From Setophaga petechia (Eukaryota; Chordata; Aves; Passeriformes; Parulidae), in assembly GCA_024362935.1 (NCBI GenBank), contig JANCRA010000004.1, positions 25,349,121 through 25,413,120 of the forward strand: a stretch of 64,000 nucleotides of DNA, in the 5' to 3' direction. Of the stretch, positions 27,690 to 45,007 are shown piece after piece (position 1 is the first letter of the stretch; each line of letters begins with the position of its first letter). The notes under the pieces are model-generated. The model was not told the DNA's origin and did no database searches. It was given only the letters and a program-made list of their open reading frames with translations. A program made the translations under genes and the position numbers.

Positions 27690-27731
27690 CGGGCAGAGGA
27701 GGTAGGAGAGCCGCTGAGACCCTCGTACGTG
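27690..27731 (+). other. CTSL: Probable non-coding exon 1 of cathepsin L (5' end approximate)
   Basis: A strong donor (GGTGAGCG) begins at 27732, and the next acceptor, TTGGCAG, ends at 28007, ten bases before the start codon. Vertebrate CTSL genes usually have a non-coding first exon in this arrangement. An alternative donor, GGTAGGAG, lies near 27701. The transcription start is a guess. No upstream ATG lies in the inferred leader. Confidence 0.5.
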
Positions 27732-28017
27732 GTGAGCGTGGGATGCGGGGTGGGGGTGCGTGGAGAGGGCCAGTCTCGATCGCGTCCTTGCCCTGCAGCG
27801 GCGCGGTTCCTGCTGGGAAGGAGCCGCCATTCCAGCTGCGCGCTCCGCGTCCCGGCCCCGCCGCCCGGGCTTGTTTACAGGCGGGGCGGGCAGCGCGGCG
27901 TACTCGGCTCCGGCCCATCGCTGGCGGAGGACGCGCGGGCCGCCTCGGGTCTGGCATCCCCCGCGCTCAGGGCGCCCTGCCTGACCGCTTTCCTCCGTCC
28001 TTGGCAGATCGGCCAGC

Positions 28018-32357
<4,340 letters not shown>

Positions 32358-32660
32358 TTTGAAGACTGAACATTTCAGTACAAGAGGGGATTTAAACTGA
32401 ATGACCAAACCCATGTTCGCATGTGGTAGCCTTGTGTCTTTCAAAACTCAACTTGATTTTTAAAACTCTTAAAGTATATTTTACATGTTGGTGACATGCC
32501 ACTTGTTTAAATTAATGTAAATGTTGGTATGTAAACAGCTTGTAATATTGCTAGCTTTTGACTGCTTAATCCAATAGATTCTTTGTATTTTTCCTTTTTT
32601 TTTTTAATTGCAATGTGTCCAAAGGTTTACTTTTTAAATAAATACTTAAATTCCACTACA
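32358..32660 (+). other. CTSL: Cathepsin L 3' UTR (proximal form)
   Basis: AT-rich sequence between the stop codon and the first good polyadenylation signal. The end coordinate is approximate (10-25 bases past the signal). Confidence 0.75.
32637..32642 (+). terminator. Polyadenylation signal AATAAA of cathepsin L
   Basis: First canonical AATAAA after the stop codon, 280 bases downstream, preceded by a T-rich element (about 32597-32608) and followed by T/G-rich sequence from about 32669. Confidence 0.75.
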
Positions 32661-33629
32661 TACATATGACTTGGCATTTTGGTCTTCTTTTCTATTTGGG
32701 ACTTTTGTCAGATAGGCATCCTAAATCATACTCTTAGGCAGAGTCTGTATGTGTGTACCTCTCTCTCCATTGGTCACTAAAATGCAGCCCTATCTGGGAG
32801 TGGCTAGTAGTTTTTACAAAAAAGAATGTAGAATTCATGACACAGATTTATTTAAAATGGGAAGTGGAAAAATATCCCTGGTTCCTAGTGTCTCATAGCA
32901 AAGATCTTCAGTCTTGTCATCTTCTGTATGCAGCAGCTGATCTTCACTTAGCTTTTAATTCTGTTAATTTTCTTATTGGTGCCTCGAAAGCAGCACATTT
33001 GTGTAGCTTGTGCAGTTATGTCCTTTTGAGCATTATATCAGGAGCACCCAAAACACACCTGGGCTGTTCAGAGGGCTTGTTTCTGGAGAAATGTAGGGCA
33101 CTAGATAATTGTCTTCCCCCTGTACCAGCTTCAGATGGAGAAGGAAGGGGGGGTTAAGGGAGAAATTATTTCCCTATGGAAAGTGACATTGGGCTGCTTT
33201 GTTACCTGTATACTTGCTGGCTAACTTAACTGAGGTGATTCACACAGTGCCGTATATGTCTTTTTCTCTCTGCAGGTATCAGTGCAAGCATGAGCATTAG
33301 CTATTGCATACTACTGTTCAGGTGTGGTTTAGCCAGGTGCCAGTAGCCAGGTTTGGGTACCTCCTGCAGAGGATGGTAAATACCAAAAACAGCAAGGGGA
33401 GAAGGCTTGGCTTGGCTTTTGGGTATTGACATCAACTCTTGCTCTTGGGCAAAGGAGGTGTAGTTCTGTAGCATAACTAGCACAAGTCCTGAGTTCATGG
33501 CCCTGAGTTCATGTTTTTGTGCACAAGTTTCAGAAGCTGATAGCCATACACACAAAGGAACACTTAGACCAGAACTAATGGATGGATAATTTCCTTATTG
33601 TTGATAATGTAAGTCTTTAAGTTGCATTT

Positions 33630-33635
33630 AATAAA
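33630..33635 (+). terminator. Candidate distal polyadenylation signal
   Basis: AATAAA with a strongly GT-rich downstream stretch (about 33656-33690, GGTGACTTGTGAGTTGTTC-like). It would extend the cathepsin L 3' UTR by about 1 kb if used. No transcript evidence. Confidence 0.35.
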
Positions 33636-35947
33636 CTCTTTTAAAGAGAAAAACAAGGTGACTTGTGAGTTGTTCATGTGCTGCTTGTAGATGAATTCTT
33701 TCAACCTGAATTTCCTGACAAGTTTGCTTTGTTATTTTTTTTAAAGGAAGAGCCTCACTCAGCCCAGTGGCTATATAACAAGCCACAGAGCAGAAATACA
33801 GGTTAGAACTTAGCTATTAAGTTGACTAGCTAAGCTAGTTCTGGAAAGCATCCACACTGCTTGTGGAAGCTATGGAGTAAGTATTATGGAGCTCACCAGG
33901 TGGTCCTCTAAGGGCTGATACTCAGAAGGAAATGGCACTGATCTGTACATTCAGAAAGAGAGCCAGGAGCAAAATGCTACCAGAGAAGTGACTGTATAAA
34001 CTCCTTATGCAGAAAATTATTTTCATTCTTGTTGCCAGAACTGGGAATGGACTGACACTTGTCTCTCCTAAAACTTTCTAATCCTGGAAGCTGATATTAC
34101 TGTGAGCCTGGTAGTGTTTCATGCTTTGTGTTTTCTTTATTGACTAGAACAGAAGTGAGACCAGTAAAAAACCTGCTGGGACTTGAACTGCTAAAAAAAT
34201 GGGCAACGGGCAAAGGTGTTTGCTTGCAAAATCCAGGGTTCAAAAAAATTGCTGGGAAGACAAGGTATTTTTTATGACCAGATGGGAAATGAAAAGGAAA
34301 TAACTTTCCAAAGTATCTGCACATGAATGGGCATGTAGTTCACAAAACAGCCATGAGCCTTTGACTTTTTTAGAAAAAATGTGATAATGCAGTTATTTTT
34401 GTGGATTAAAATTTGCTGACTCTTCTGGCTGAACATCCTCCTGAGAGTGAATAAAGAAGGGGACAGGGTAAGTCCGGTCATGTAGATAACTCGGTATTTA
34501 TACAACCTGAAGTAACAACTTCACCCAGAATTGCCTTACATGACACCATAAAGACTAAAATTTTTGTATAAGTTGCACTCAGTTTGTGTAAGTTTTTTTT
34601 TCCCTTAAGAATATAAAGAACACATTTCAAGAACAATATTTAATCTGGTTTTGTGATTCCATTGGAGTGGCCTTATCTTTGGCAAAGCTGTTTTATTTAC
34701 TTCAGAAATACTATAGTAAAGTAGCAAATGATTATTCCATAGTGGTATATGTTCCAGTGGGGGAAGTGTTGTCTCTGTTCAGCATTCTTCCTTTGGGAAG
34801 ATACAGCAAATGCACAGTACGTGTGGTCATGGAAAGCTTAAGAGTTGCTCCACAGAAAGCTGTGGTAGTTAAAGCTCTTGATTACTAATCGAGTATTTTC
34901 TCTTGAAAGCTTCTACTGGTTATATGTTCCTGATAGCTGAAGCTGCATTTATTAAAAAATGCGTAAGTTTAAATATTCTAGTGCACATGTATTATCAGTA
35001 AAAGGTATACTAGTTCCACATTTTATTATCAGTAAAAAATCCTATCTATACCTGGTTCGGGTCCTGTCTAAATTACAGCTACTGTTGTTAGTGGGGTCTT
35101 ACACCTATTGAAATACATGAGCTGGGCACTATTGCATACTAGATTGCAGTTCTGTACAGTGATAAACCTTTGCAGTCCTTGTTTGCTAGCATCTTAATTG
35201 TGAAAATACACCTTTTAAATTGGAATTTGGGAAGAAAAAAGTTTTGCATTTGGTTTTCATGTGCTGATGCTTCTTAGACTGTTCTTGTTCTAAATGTCTC
35301 TTAGTTTCTCTTCTCTGCTTGTTGTATTTTATCCCTCACTGAACCTGAGCTTTTAAAGGCATGTATTCTTGGAGCAAAGAAAATTATGAAATTAAATTAT
35401 TTCACTTACACATGAAGTTCTTATTATTTAGAGTCTGGTGAGAAATTAATTTTAACTGTCATGTAGGAAACTATTTTCCATTAAGAGCACTCAATTTTTC
35501 ATACTGTGACTGCTGAGTAGAACAGAATTTTAGGGGTATTTTTTTAATGTGATTGGTTTTTGGCTTTGCTAAAGTTAAATCAATTTCCAAACATTGACAA
35601 TGAAACAAATAATTTTATTATTCTGCTACACAAGCCATGTACTAAAGTAATTTTCAAAATGCTTTGAAGAACTCTGGTAAAAAAATACTTATATTTTCAT
35701 GCAGCGAAAAACTTGAAGGAAAGACAAACATGATCAATTGTATCATTGAAGGTTTTCTATTATGAAAGATACACTGTTGACCTGCTTAACAGCACTCCAA
35801 AACCAATTCTGAGACAACCAGACACACAGGAAAATGGGAATATCCGCTTCAAAAAAATCCCAGAATGAGCTTCTGAATATCAGTTATGCAGCATTTGCTC
35901 CTTAATCTCCTTGATAAAATAACAAATATGTCATATATGTCTTAACC

Positions 35948-36175
35948 TTAATGCCAGCTAATCAGTTTTGGCATGTTAGAGATTGACAGCAGTTTCTGGC
36001 TATTCACCAAAGAATTGAGCACAGCCTGAAGCCTGTCATAACGTAACCCAATGTTTCTGCTTTCTAGCTCTCTTTGAACTTTACCAAGATATACGACAGA
36101 GTGAGCGCCTGTTTTTACTTGCGGTCCTTCCAATGCTCTTCAGTCTTTTTGCTGGGAGGTCATAGCATCAAATGC
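35948..36175 (-). pseudogene. Protein-like decayed frame, identity unknown
   Basis: On the minus strand an open frame of about 60 codons has a balanced, helix-like composition (for example KVQRELESRNIGLRYDRLQA). A single TGA separates it from further open codons upstream, and after the TAA and a second stop the same frame opens again. It looks like a fragment of a decayed coding sequence or retrocopy, but I do not recognise the protein and it may be chance. No ATG starts it. Confidence 0.2.
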
Positions 36176-37740
36176 TGACTCAACTAATACACTGTTTTGA
36201 AGAAATAATTGTTTAAATCAGTAATGGGGATTTTATTATCTTATGTACTAATCACAGCTTTATTGACTCATGAGTGAAAATTTGGGTAAGTGCAGGGGCA
36301 CCTAAAGCATTTGGAAGAAAGGCTAAAATCAAAAGCAAAATTTCATTCACAATTCATAAAACTGAACTTAAGTGTTAACAAGGCTCTTCTGAAAACAGAC
36401 AGGGAGCCCAACCAGGAACTTAATTTGGGGAAGGAGGAGGGTTGGCCACAGGGTGAAGACCTGATCCATGGATTGATTAGATAGATTAGGAGTTCAAGAA
36501 GAGTCTCAGAAGATGCCACCTTCATTTGTGTTCATAAACACAAGTGGCTGTTTTGGGGTTTTTTAAAGCTCAGTTGTGCAAAGATTTATTGTCCAGTGGC
36601 CTTAAGATAAGATTTCTGCAACACTCTTTGTTTCCATCCTGCCTGTTTTCTACTGAGGAGCTACTGCCAACCTCGGTGGGCAAAGGAGCAAAGAAACCAT
36701 GGCGATGGCCATTTGCAAAATACTTACTGGATTCTTTTTTGCAATGCTTCTTCCTTGTTTTGTTCACTGATGGTTCTCACCACCTCTAGAAGATCCAAAA
36801 CCTACTTCTGAGTGAAACCTGAAGACTTTCCCAATAAAATGAATGCTGGGAAGCACATTGTAGAAGTAACACTGTATGTTCTCAGGTGTGGTGCTGCAGT
36901 GCTGATACCTGGTACCTTCTGCAGGCCAGGTTTGGGAAGAAGTGGTCAGAGATGGAGCAGAGTCAGAGAGTGAGCTATTCCCCTCCCTCCCACCTTAAGA
37001 AGGCTGTTCTGGTTAAGGGTGGCTTTGTGAGGTCCTCTAGGTTCTCTAGTCCTATGGTCTGAGAACTCAGCAAGGAGGAGATGATTTTCCAGCCTTGTGT
37101 TGTTCATATGCTCAGTGACACTTTGGACATTCACCTGGAATTAAATTTGTCTTTCAAAGTTCTTTGTCTATACTATTGTGTGTTCTCTTGAGGTGTGAAT
37201 GGTTTAGGTGTGCTCCCCTGGGGTGCCTCTGAGTGCCCTCTGAAGCTATTACCGCTAGTTCCTACCTCCACTAGGAAAAACTAGTCTCAGAAACTATATG
37301 CTACTAAATGCCATGGAAATATTCTAATATTCTATAGAGTAAGAGCATTTTTAAAAAATTATTGATGAAACCCTCCTGCACAGCATGCATGCCATGACAT
37401 AGAACTGTTTAAAGTAAACACGGGGCTACTAGACAGTCAAACTGGCTTGGGGTGTCTGAGAAGTTGATGCTGAAATGGGATGTTGACAACCCCTTGAGGT
37501 TTTAGGATGTCTTGGAACATGCTTGATTTTGCTTAAAACCGAAGGTCAAATGCCATGGCTTGAGAGCTGCCAAGTCAGGTGTTTTTTCCCACAAAGGGTA
37601 CTTCTAAGCATATCTCTCTGTAGTATATCAGTTTATGCTGCTGGCATAAAAGGCACAAAAACATTCCTAGATAGGACTGCCCACAGAACTCTTAAACGAG
37701 TTCATTGCTGTGTGTGCAGGTGCCCATTTTTGCTAGATAC

Positions 37741-37860
37741 AGCAAAACAAAAAACCAAAACAAACCAGAAACAAAAACAGCAACCAAAAAAACCCCAGAA
37801 AACACCAAAACAAAAAAACCCCAATAAAGCCCTCAGTCAAACCCGCCAAAAATAAAACCA
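37741..37860. repeat. A/C-rich low-complexity tract
   Basis: About 120 bases composed mostly of A runs broken by C and CC (AAACC, AAAACA, AAACCCC). It may be an expanded poly(A) tail of an old retroposon, but no element could be recognised upstream. Confidence 0.8.
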
Positions 37861-38789
37861 CGTAGCACAATCTTTTACCATATTAGCACAACAATGCTAG
37901 AATTGTAAATGCAAGTTCTTCTCAATAGCCATCTTAACATTCCTTCTGCTCAGCATGTTTAGCAGTATTGCTTTCCTCAGTCAAGCATGAAGCACAGACT
38001 GACAGCTGGGATTTTTTGGAACAGGAAATATATACTGGAAACATCCACTGTGTTGTAGAATTGCATAGGCTTTTGGAGATTTCTCTCATATCTCTCTCTG
38101 TTTATATAGAAAATCCAGTGTCTTGTGCAAAGGTTAAGAATAAATCCTGCTGCCTTTTTGCTATTTGTTTCTTGCTAATTATGGGAAGAATTGGAGAGGA
38201 CCTGTGTTTTCTGCATCACTGCTGTTATGAGCATTTCTGTCACATTTCTCTCACAATGTAATAGAGCATTTCAGAAACAAACCTTGTGTACACAGGGTGC
38301 CCATCAGGAATACTTTTGAAATGGTGTTTCTGTAGCACTATTTCCAGACATTTCAACGAACTGTATAGCCCCTTTTTGTTAGTAATTCTGCAAACCAAGA
38401 GCAAAAGAAACTCCCTCCACACTGAATTTTTAATCTAAACTGACACAGAGCTGGAAAGTGGGAGAGGAAGAAGGCCAAAAGCAGTGAGGCCGCCTGCCAG
38501 AGGGCAGGCAACTGATTAGCAGCTGTGGGTGTGGATTTGCAAGAAGGCTAGCCTCCCCCTTTGGCTTTGTTTTCTCCCAGCATATCTTAAAAAGAGCTAC
38601 AAAGTAAACATCCCCATTCTCAGCGTTCTTCTGCTGAGTTTAAATTTCAGACCTACTTTTGTCTGCATGCCCTTTCCACTTACCCTCCCTTCTTTTGTTT
38701 GAGCAGTCTCCTTTGTCTCTTTCTGTGCCAGAATAATAAATCATGCTGTGTTGTTAAAAGAGGGAGAAAATTGTCCACGCAGAGACAAA

Positions 38790-39085
38790 ACAGGAAACCT
38801 GGCGATCGAAAGGGCAAAGGACAGATGGTGTGTCACCGGGTACGGTGTCTCAGGGCTGTGCTCCTCACAGCACACGATGACGAGGCCAGTGTGGCAGCAG
38901 CTGGGTGTGGAGAGAAGCTGACCTCTTTTTTCTCCCCGGGCATGTGCCGAGCCGACGATGCATTGGAGCATCTGCTGAATCCACGAGACACTGGGAATGG
39001 CCGTGCCCGGGCCGGGGTTAGGCTGGCCATGCACGTTCTGCATCAGCACAGCTGACCCAGTAATTGAGCGGGCGCATTATCTCCT
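38790..39085. promoter_or_regulatory. Isolated CpG-rich patch of unknown role
   Basis: About 20 CpG dinucleotides in 300 bases, well above the flanks, followed directly by AT-rich sequence (39100-39160). There is no recognisable exon. It could be an orphan CpG island, an enhancer, or an unrecognised GC-rich repeat. Confidence 0.3.
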
Positions 39086-42000
39086 TCAGAGTTGGCCCTT
39101 CAAAAGTGATAAAATATTCACTGGGTGATCTGCTCAGCAGCTGACAACAATTCTTAGGCCAAATTCTTGTTTATTATCGTGGGAGTACACAGCTCTCTTG
39201 GCCAACACCCTCTGCAAGCTGCTCACCAAACTGCCTTTACTGAGTGCAGTGGTCAGAACTACAAAAGCTGCTAGCAGAAAACAGGTTGTGGGGCTCCTGA
39301 TGAACAAAGTCTTGCAAAGCCACGATGCAAATCATTGCATCAGATGAAAGCAACCTCCTCAGGGCAGATCGCAGTGGAAAATCCTATCTTTATGAAGTAT
39401 TAAAATTAGTTTTAATTTAATTAAAAATAGATTAATTAAAATCACTTGAATCAGATCACATGCTTAGTTTGAGGTTTTTGGGTTTGTGTTTTCTGAAACC
39501 ACATCTGTATGTGCAGAAAGCTAGGAGCAAAAACCAAAGGTGTTTTTGGTAGTGATACATAGGGTTTGTGAAAGCTGTCTGTGATGACATGAAGCCTGAG
39601 AGGTAGGGAATGTCTCATCAAAAGTTCAGGTGTTCTGTACTTTTGGGTAACTGTGTGCAGATCCTCTGTCTCAATGTTCATTTACACTCTGCTATTCCCA
39701 CTTTTGGGCCCTGTCTCTGGAAAATAGATACCTTTACCTTTGCAGTCCCACAGAAGTTGTTGACTTTATAATCTTTCCTCTTATTAAACCCCTTCTCTTC
39801 CATGGGCACCACACCCCCTTTTCTCACAATGAGTCTGTGTGGTATGATCCATGTAAGCTAAAAGCTCTTACTTGTTCTCTGTCTCTAAATAGCTGGCATT
39901 TTATAAATGAATAAAACTTTTGCCTGACTCTTCCAGAAATATGAGTTGGCTTTATTAAAAAACCAGCAAAACTCCCCATGTGTGTGTTTTGTTGAAAACA
40001 GAATAACGTATCAACAAATGTTCAGACACACATTTGGTCCTACATTTCAAAGACCATCTGCATTTCAGCTGCCTTGCCTTCTCAGGGGTGGGTGAGGTCC
40101 TGCTGCAGAGTGCCCAGGATCAGCTCCTCGGCCTGCTGGGCTGGCAGGGCAGCAGCACAGGCAGCCAGGGTGCCACGGGACTGGTGGGAAGCCTGCCAGC
40201 CCCAACCTGTTCTCTGATCCCCCATCTTGTGATTGCAGTCACAAGGCCACCTCTCTGCGGCTGGCTGCTCACACTAACTCAGTTTTCAAAGTGATTTGTG
40301 AACAACTGCTCATTTATTAGAGATTGGTGGTGGACTGGTTTTCTTGTGTTATTGGACACCACTAGGTTTAGGTAGTTTGCCTTTATTTTACTTCTGAAAT
40401 AGGTGCAAAGTTCCCAATAATTGTAAAGAAGAATTAATTTTGGCAACAAGTTTGACAACCAGTGATGTGTGTGTGTATATATACTATATGTATATGGTAC
40501 AGTACAAGTAGTATCATTTCTGCATCTTTCTCCAAAACTAAGAGGAAGCTAAATGAGCACTGATTTATTCATATATAATTTTATGCTAAGAAGCTATTAA
40601 ATACTGATACAAAGGCATATATGTGAACTAGTATTTAGCTTACATATGTCTTACTTGGCGTTTCCATGTATTTTTAATTTCGTATCATGCTGATGAGTAT
40701 CTGAAGAATAATATCAGGTATTGCTGGCTTCTGCTTCTGGAGGCAGTCACAACATCTTCATCATGAACACTGCCTGCTTCTCTCAGCAGCCTTGATGACA
40801 GCTTGTGGTTTGTCCCCTTTCACACCAGTCCAACCACTAAATATCTCTGATTCTTTAAAAAAAAAAAAATCTGCCCCACTTTCTCAGCAACCCTCAGATA
40901 CCTTGCAAAACCATGATGGGAGGCCATGGAAGGAAGTTGTGGCCTGGTGTTGCAAGGGCTTTGTAGGTGGTGTCCCCTCACCCCACAGTTAGTGTAAGAG
41001 AGCTCTGCAGAAATGGTCTGAACTAGTCTCACACTGCAGAGGGAAGCTTTAAAACTCACCCTGAGCCTTTGAGAAGGACTTTGTGAGGAGTGTGCTTGCA
41101 GGGTTTTATGTAGCAGAATACATACAAGTACTTAGGTAGGTTAAATAGTTGGAAGCAGGACTCCAGCAATGAGTCCTGCTGTTCACACTGAATAAAGTAG
41201 CTGCTTTCTTAATCTGCATTTGAGGTTTGTATGGGTTGTTTATACAGAGCAGATATGGATCTCTTTGTAAGCAACAGCCACCCAGCAGCCCACAAACTAG
41301 GAGAATTTTCATTTATGTGTCAGCAGCCCCCAGGCAGCAGCTATTAGTCAGAGCACTAGCCCCTTCACTATCATGTGCTTTTGGTGCAAACATAGGAAAA
41401 AAACCAAAATGTGGGGAAAATAGCAGCTGGGATTAGATCCCAGTTTTCTGTGAAACTATACTTCAGTGAAGGCAAGTTGGGTGACAGTAAATAGGGCACT
41501 GAATGACTGACACGTTGCAGTGCGCAGGTGCGTACATCCTGCCAGCAGGAACACAGATCTTAGCCACTAGACTGGGTACACCCACTGCAAAACAAACTTT
41601 CAGCCTGTCCCTCAGTGGTTTTTAGAGATCCTGTGGTTATGCTGAGGAATGCCACATCTCTGTTCTTGCCTTATCATCTTGCCTGGCCCCTGGGGACAGG
41701 ACCAAGTTACCAGTGATCCTTCTGATGTAAAACTAGTATTGTTAGCTTACTTAGACTGGGCTCACATTAAACTTGGCTTTAGGTTTCCAACTTAAAAAAT
41801 GCAGTGGAATTCCTCGATAGATTAGTGACATCAACATCTCTTTGTGTATCTACATAGAGCTCTGAGAGAGAGAATTACTATATATGTATGTGTGTCTAAA
41901 AAAAATATTATGTATATGTACTCTGTGCACTTTTTTTTTCACAGGAAAACTGATCATGCAGTTTCCATCATGCAGTAAAAAGATTTTATTATTACCTAAA

Positions 42001-42744
42001 CCGTCTTTTTTTTTTTCCTGCTTCCTCTTCAGTCTCCAGGATTTAAGTGTTGTTTGTGTTCTGCTGCTGATAGCAGAGCTTTGGGAAGCACGTGATGAGG
42101 AACAGAATAAACAAGTACACGCTGTACTTGCTGATCCTGGGCAGTTGTCACAGCTTTAAAAAGTGTCAGATAAACACCTGAATGAAGAGTGCTTTGATAC
42201 CTGAAGCAGCACTGAAATCACATCCTCACCCCTGTGATAGCAATAGCTAAGGGTAAATACTCATCCTGAATTATTTCTGTCTGCTTTTCTTCAGCCTGCC
42301 TCTTCTTTAGAAATATTAAAACTCATTTGTAAGTTAAAAAATAACTTTGATTTTCTTGGCAGGAGTCTTCTTAACTCCTCTCTATGTCCTAATGTAATTC
42401 ACAGAATGCTCTTAAGAAAGTTTTGTACCAGCACAGTGGGAGGGTGTGGATGAGAAGAGGGTGCAGGAGTTGTTTACATCAAGGAGTAAAAAACTTCATT
42501 TAAAGAGACAGGAGAGTTATAAAGGGGGTTAGATAGAAGGGTCTAATACTTAAAGTGACCTAAAGCCCAGTCTTCACATCCTTATCATTTAATGTAATCA
42601 CACATTTCTTTTAATTGCTAATTTTTTCTTTCATTGGTCAATGACTTCTAGTTTCACAGTGGATTTCTGATCTCCTTAGGCAGTGTCAAGAGATCTAGCA
42701 CCAGAAAACCTAGAGGATGGATGGCTATAGAAGACTGAAAGTGT

Positions 42745-44870
42745 CAGAATCACAGAATCATTAGGGTAGGAAGGGACCCCTGGAGATCATTCAGTCACAC
42801 CCCCATCCAAGGCACAGTCAGCTACAGCGAGTTACACAGGAACCTGTTCAAATGGATTTTGAATGTCTTCACAAAGGAGGACTCCTGGACAACCTGGTCC
42901 AGTGCTCTGCCACCCTCAGTGTAAAGAAATTCTTCCTCATGCTGAGGTGGAATTTCCTGTGTTTTAGTTTATGGCCATTGGTCCTTGTCCAGTCACTGGC
43001 CAACACAGAAAAAAGTCTGGCACCATCCTCTTGGCACCCACCTTTGAGATACTTATATGTGTTAATGAGATCCTCTCTCAGTGTTTTCTTCTCCAGACTA
43101 AACAGGCCCAGTTCCTGCAGTCTCTCCTCATAAGAGAGATGCTCCAGATGCCAAATTATCTTTGTGACCCTCTCCTGGACCCTCTCCAGTAGCTCCATGT
43201 CTCTCTTTTATTGAGGAGCCCAGAACTGGACACAGCACTCCAGATCCAGCCTGACCAGAGCTGGGTAGAGGCACAACTCCCTCGACCTTCTGGCCACGCT
43301 CTTTCTGATGCACCCCAGGATGCCATTGTCCCTCCTGGCCACAGGGGCACTGCCAGCTCATGCATGGCTTGTGATCCACCAGGAGTCCCAGGTCCTTCTC
43401 CACAGAGCTGCTCTGTAGGAGCGATCCCCGCCTGTGCTGGCGCTTGGGGCTGTTCCTGCCCAGGTGCAGGACCCTACACCTGCCCTTGTGGAGCTCATTA
43501 AGTTTCTCTCTGCCCAGCTCTCCAGCCTAGCAAGGTCCCACAGAATGGCAGCAGAGCCTTCAGGTGGATCACCACTCCCTCAGTTTTGTGCCATCAGCAA
43601 ACTTGCTGAGGGTACATTCTATCTCTTCATCTGGGTCATTGATAAACAAGTTGAACAAGACAGGTTCCAGTATTGATCCCTGAGAATGTCACTGGCTGTT
43701 GGTCTCCAGGTGGATTCTGTTCTGCTGGTCACAACCCTCTGATCTCTGCCCTTCAGCCAGTTCTCCATCCACCTCACCATCCATTCCTCTAACCCACATT
43801 TCCTGAGCTTACCTGCCAGGATGTTATGGGAAACAGTGTCAAAAGCCTTGCTGAAGTCAAGGCAGACAACATCCACTGCTTTCCCCTCACTGACCCATCC
43901 TGTCATGCCACCACAGATCAGTAAAGCATGAGTTCCCCTTGGTGAATCCATGGTGACTACTCCCAATGACCTTATTGTCCTCTACATGCCTGGGCATGAC
44001 CTCCAGAATGGGCTATTCCATTCCCTTTTCAGGTATGGAGGTGAGGCTGACAGGACATAGTTCCCAGGTCCTCCATCCTTCTTGTCCTTTGGAGATGGCA
44101 ATAATGTTGACTTTGCTCCAGTCATTGGGCACCTCTGCTGCTCTCCATGCTTTTGCACAGATAATGGAAATTGGCTTATCAACAACTGCCAGGTCCCTGG
44201 GCTTCCATGGGTGCATCCCATCAGAGCTCATGGATTTATGAATGTTAAGTCTCTCTAGCTGATCTCTAACCCAACCCTCTGTAACTGGGGTGAAGTCTTC
44301 CTTTCTCCAGCCTTCCTCTCTTGCCTCTGAGGCCTGGGACTCCTCAGGGCTGGCCTCGCCAGTAAAGACTGAGACAAAGAAGGCATTCAGTAATTCTGCC
44401 TTCTCTGTGTCTTCCATCACCAGGACACCCATCTGATTCAGCAGTGGCCCCACATTTTCCCAATCTTCCTTTTGCTGCTGATGTACTTGAAGCCCTTTCA
44501 GTTGCCCTTACCAGATTCAATGCCAGGGGGCCTTGGCCTTCCTCATCTCATCCCTGTATGCTCTGATGATGTCCTCCCTATAGTCCTCCCACAGGGCCTG
44601 GCTCTTTTTTCACATCCCAGAAACTTCTTTCTAGAAACTTTGTGCTCATCCATGTGAATCTACTGTCCCCTTTGCCCGATTTCCTGCTCATAGGGCTACA
44701 CTGATCTTGAGCTTGGAGAAAGTGATACTTGAATATTGACCTGCTCTCTTGGACCTCCTTATCTTCTAGAGCCTTATCCCATGTGATTCTTCTAAGCAGG
44801 TCTTTAAAGAGGTCCAAGGTGACTGTCAGGAAGGTCATGCAGGATCCTGATTCCCTCCCTAGGACAACGG
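42745..44870 (-). mobile_element. CR1-family LINE, 5'-truncated and degenerate
   Basis: On the minus strand the sequence ends in the typical CR1 terminal repeat (two copies of ATTCTGTG-like octamer, plus strand 42745-42761). Going upstream it shows the CR1 3' UTR-type block (42770-43250) and reverse transcriptase fragments. Motif A (VCLDFSKAFDTVSHN) is read at about 43830-43880. A frameshift follows, and the FADD metal-binding block is altered to FADG near 43590. Further upstream come AFFVSVFTGEA (about 44370) and, before the RT domain, DLFKDLLRRITWDKALEDKE (about 44750-44820). Several stops and frameshifts make it non-functional. Full-length avian CR1 is about 4.5 kb, so roughly half is present. 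The 5' border is approximate. Confidence 0.9.
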
Positions 44871-45007
44871 GACAATGTGTTTGTCTCAAACAGCAATACT
44901 CAGATAGTTGTGGAGCCAGCCAAGGATTGTTGGTAATAACAACCAGTGATTGTTGGTAACACACACTGTGAGAAAGAACAGGGTGTGGCTGGAGAAGGTG
45001 GCCATAC

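Larger units (their letters stand above)
32661..42744. other. Intergenic region between cathepsin L and the CR1 copy
   Basis: No gene recognised. Items worth naming (a protein-like open frame at 35948-36133, an A-rich tract at 37741-37860, a CpG-rich patch at about 38790-39085) are listed separately. The rest is ordinary sequence with short chance open frames. Confidence 0.55.

Noticed and set aside
42852..43501. Plus-strand open frames within the CR1 interval
   Set aside because: They are antisense shadows of the minus-strand CR1 sequence.
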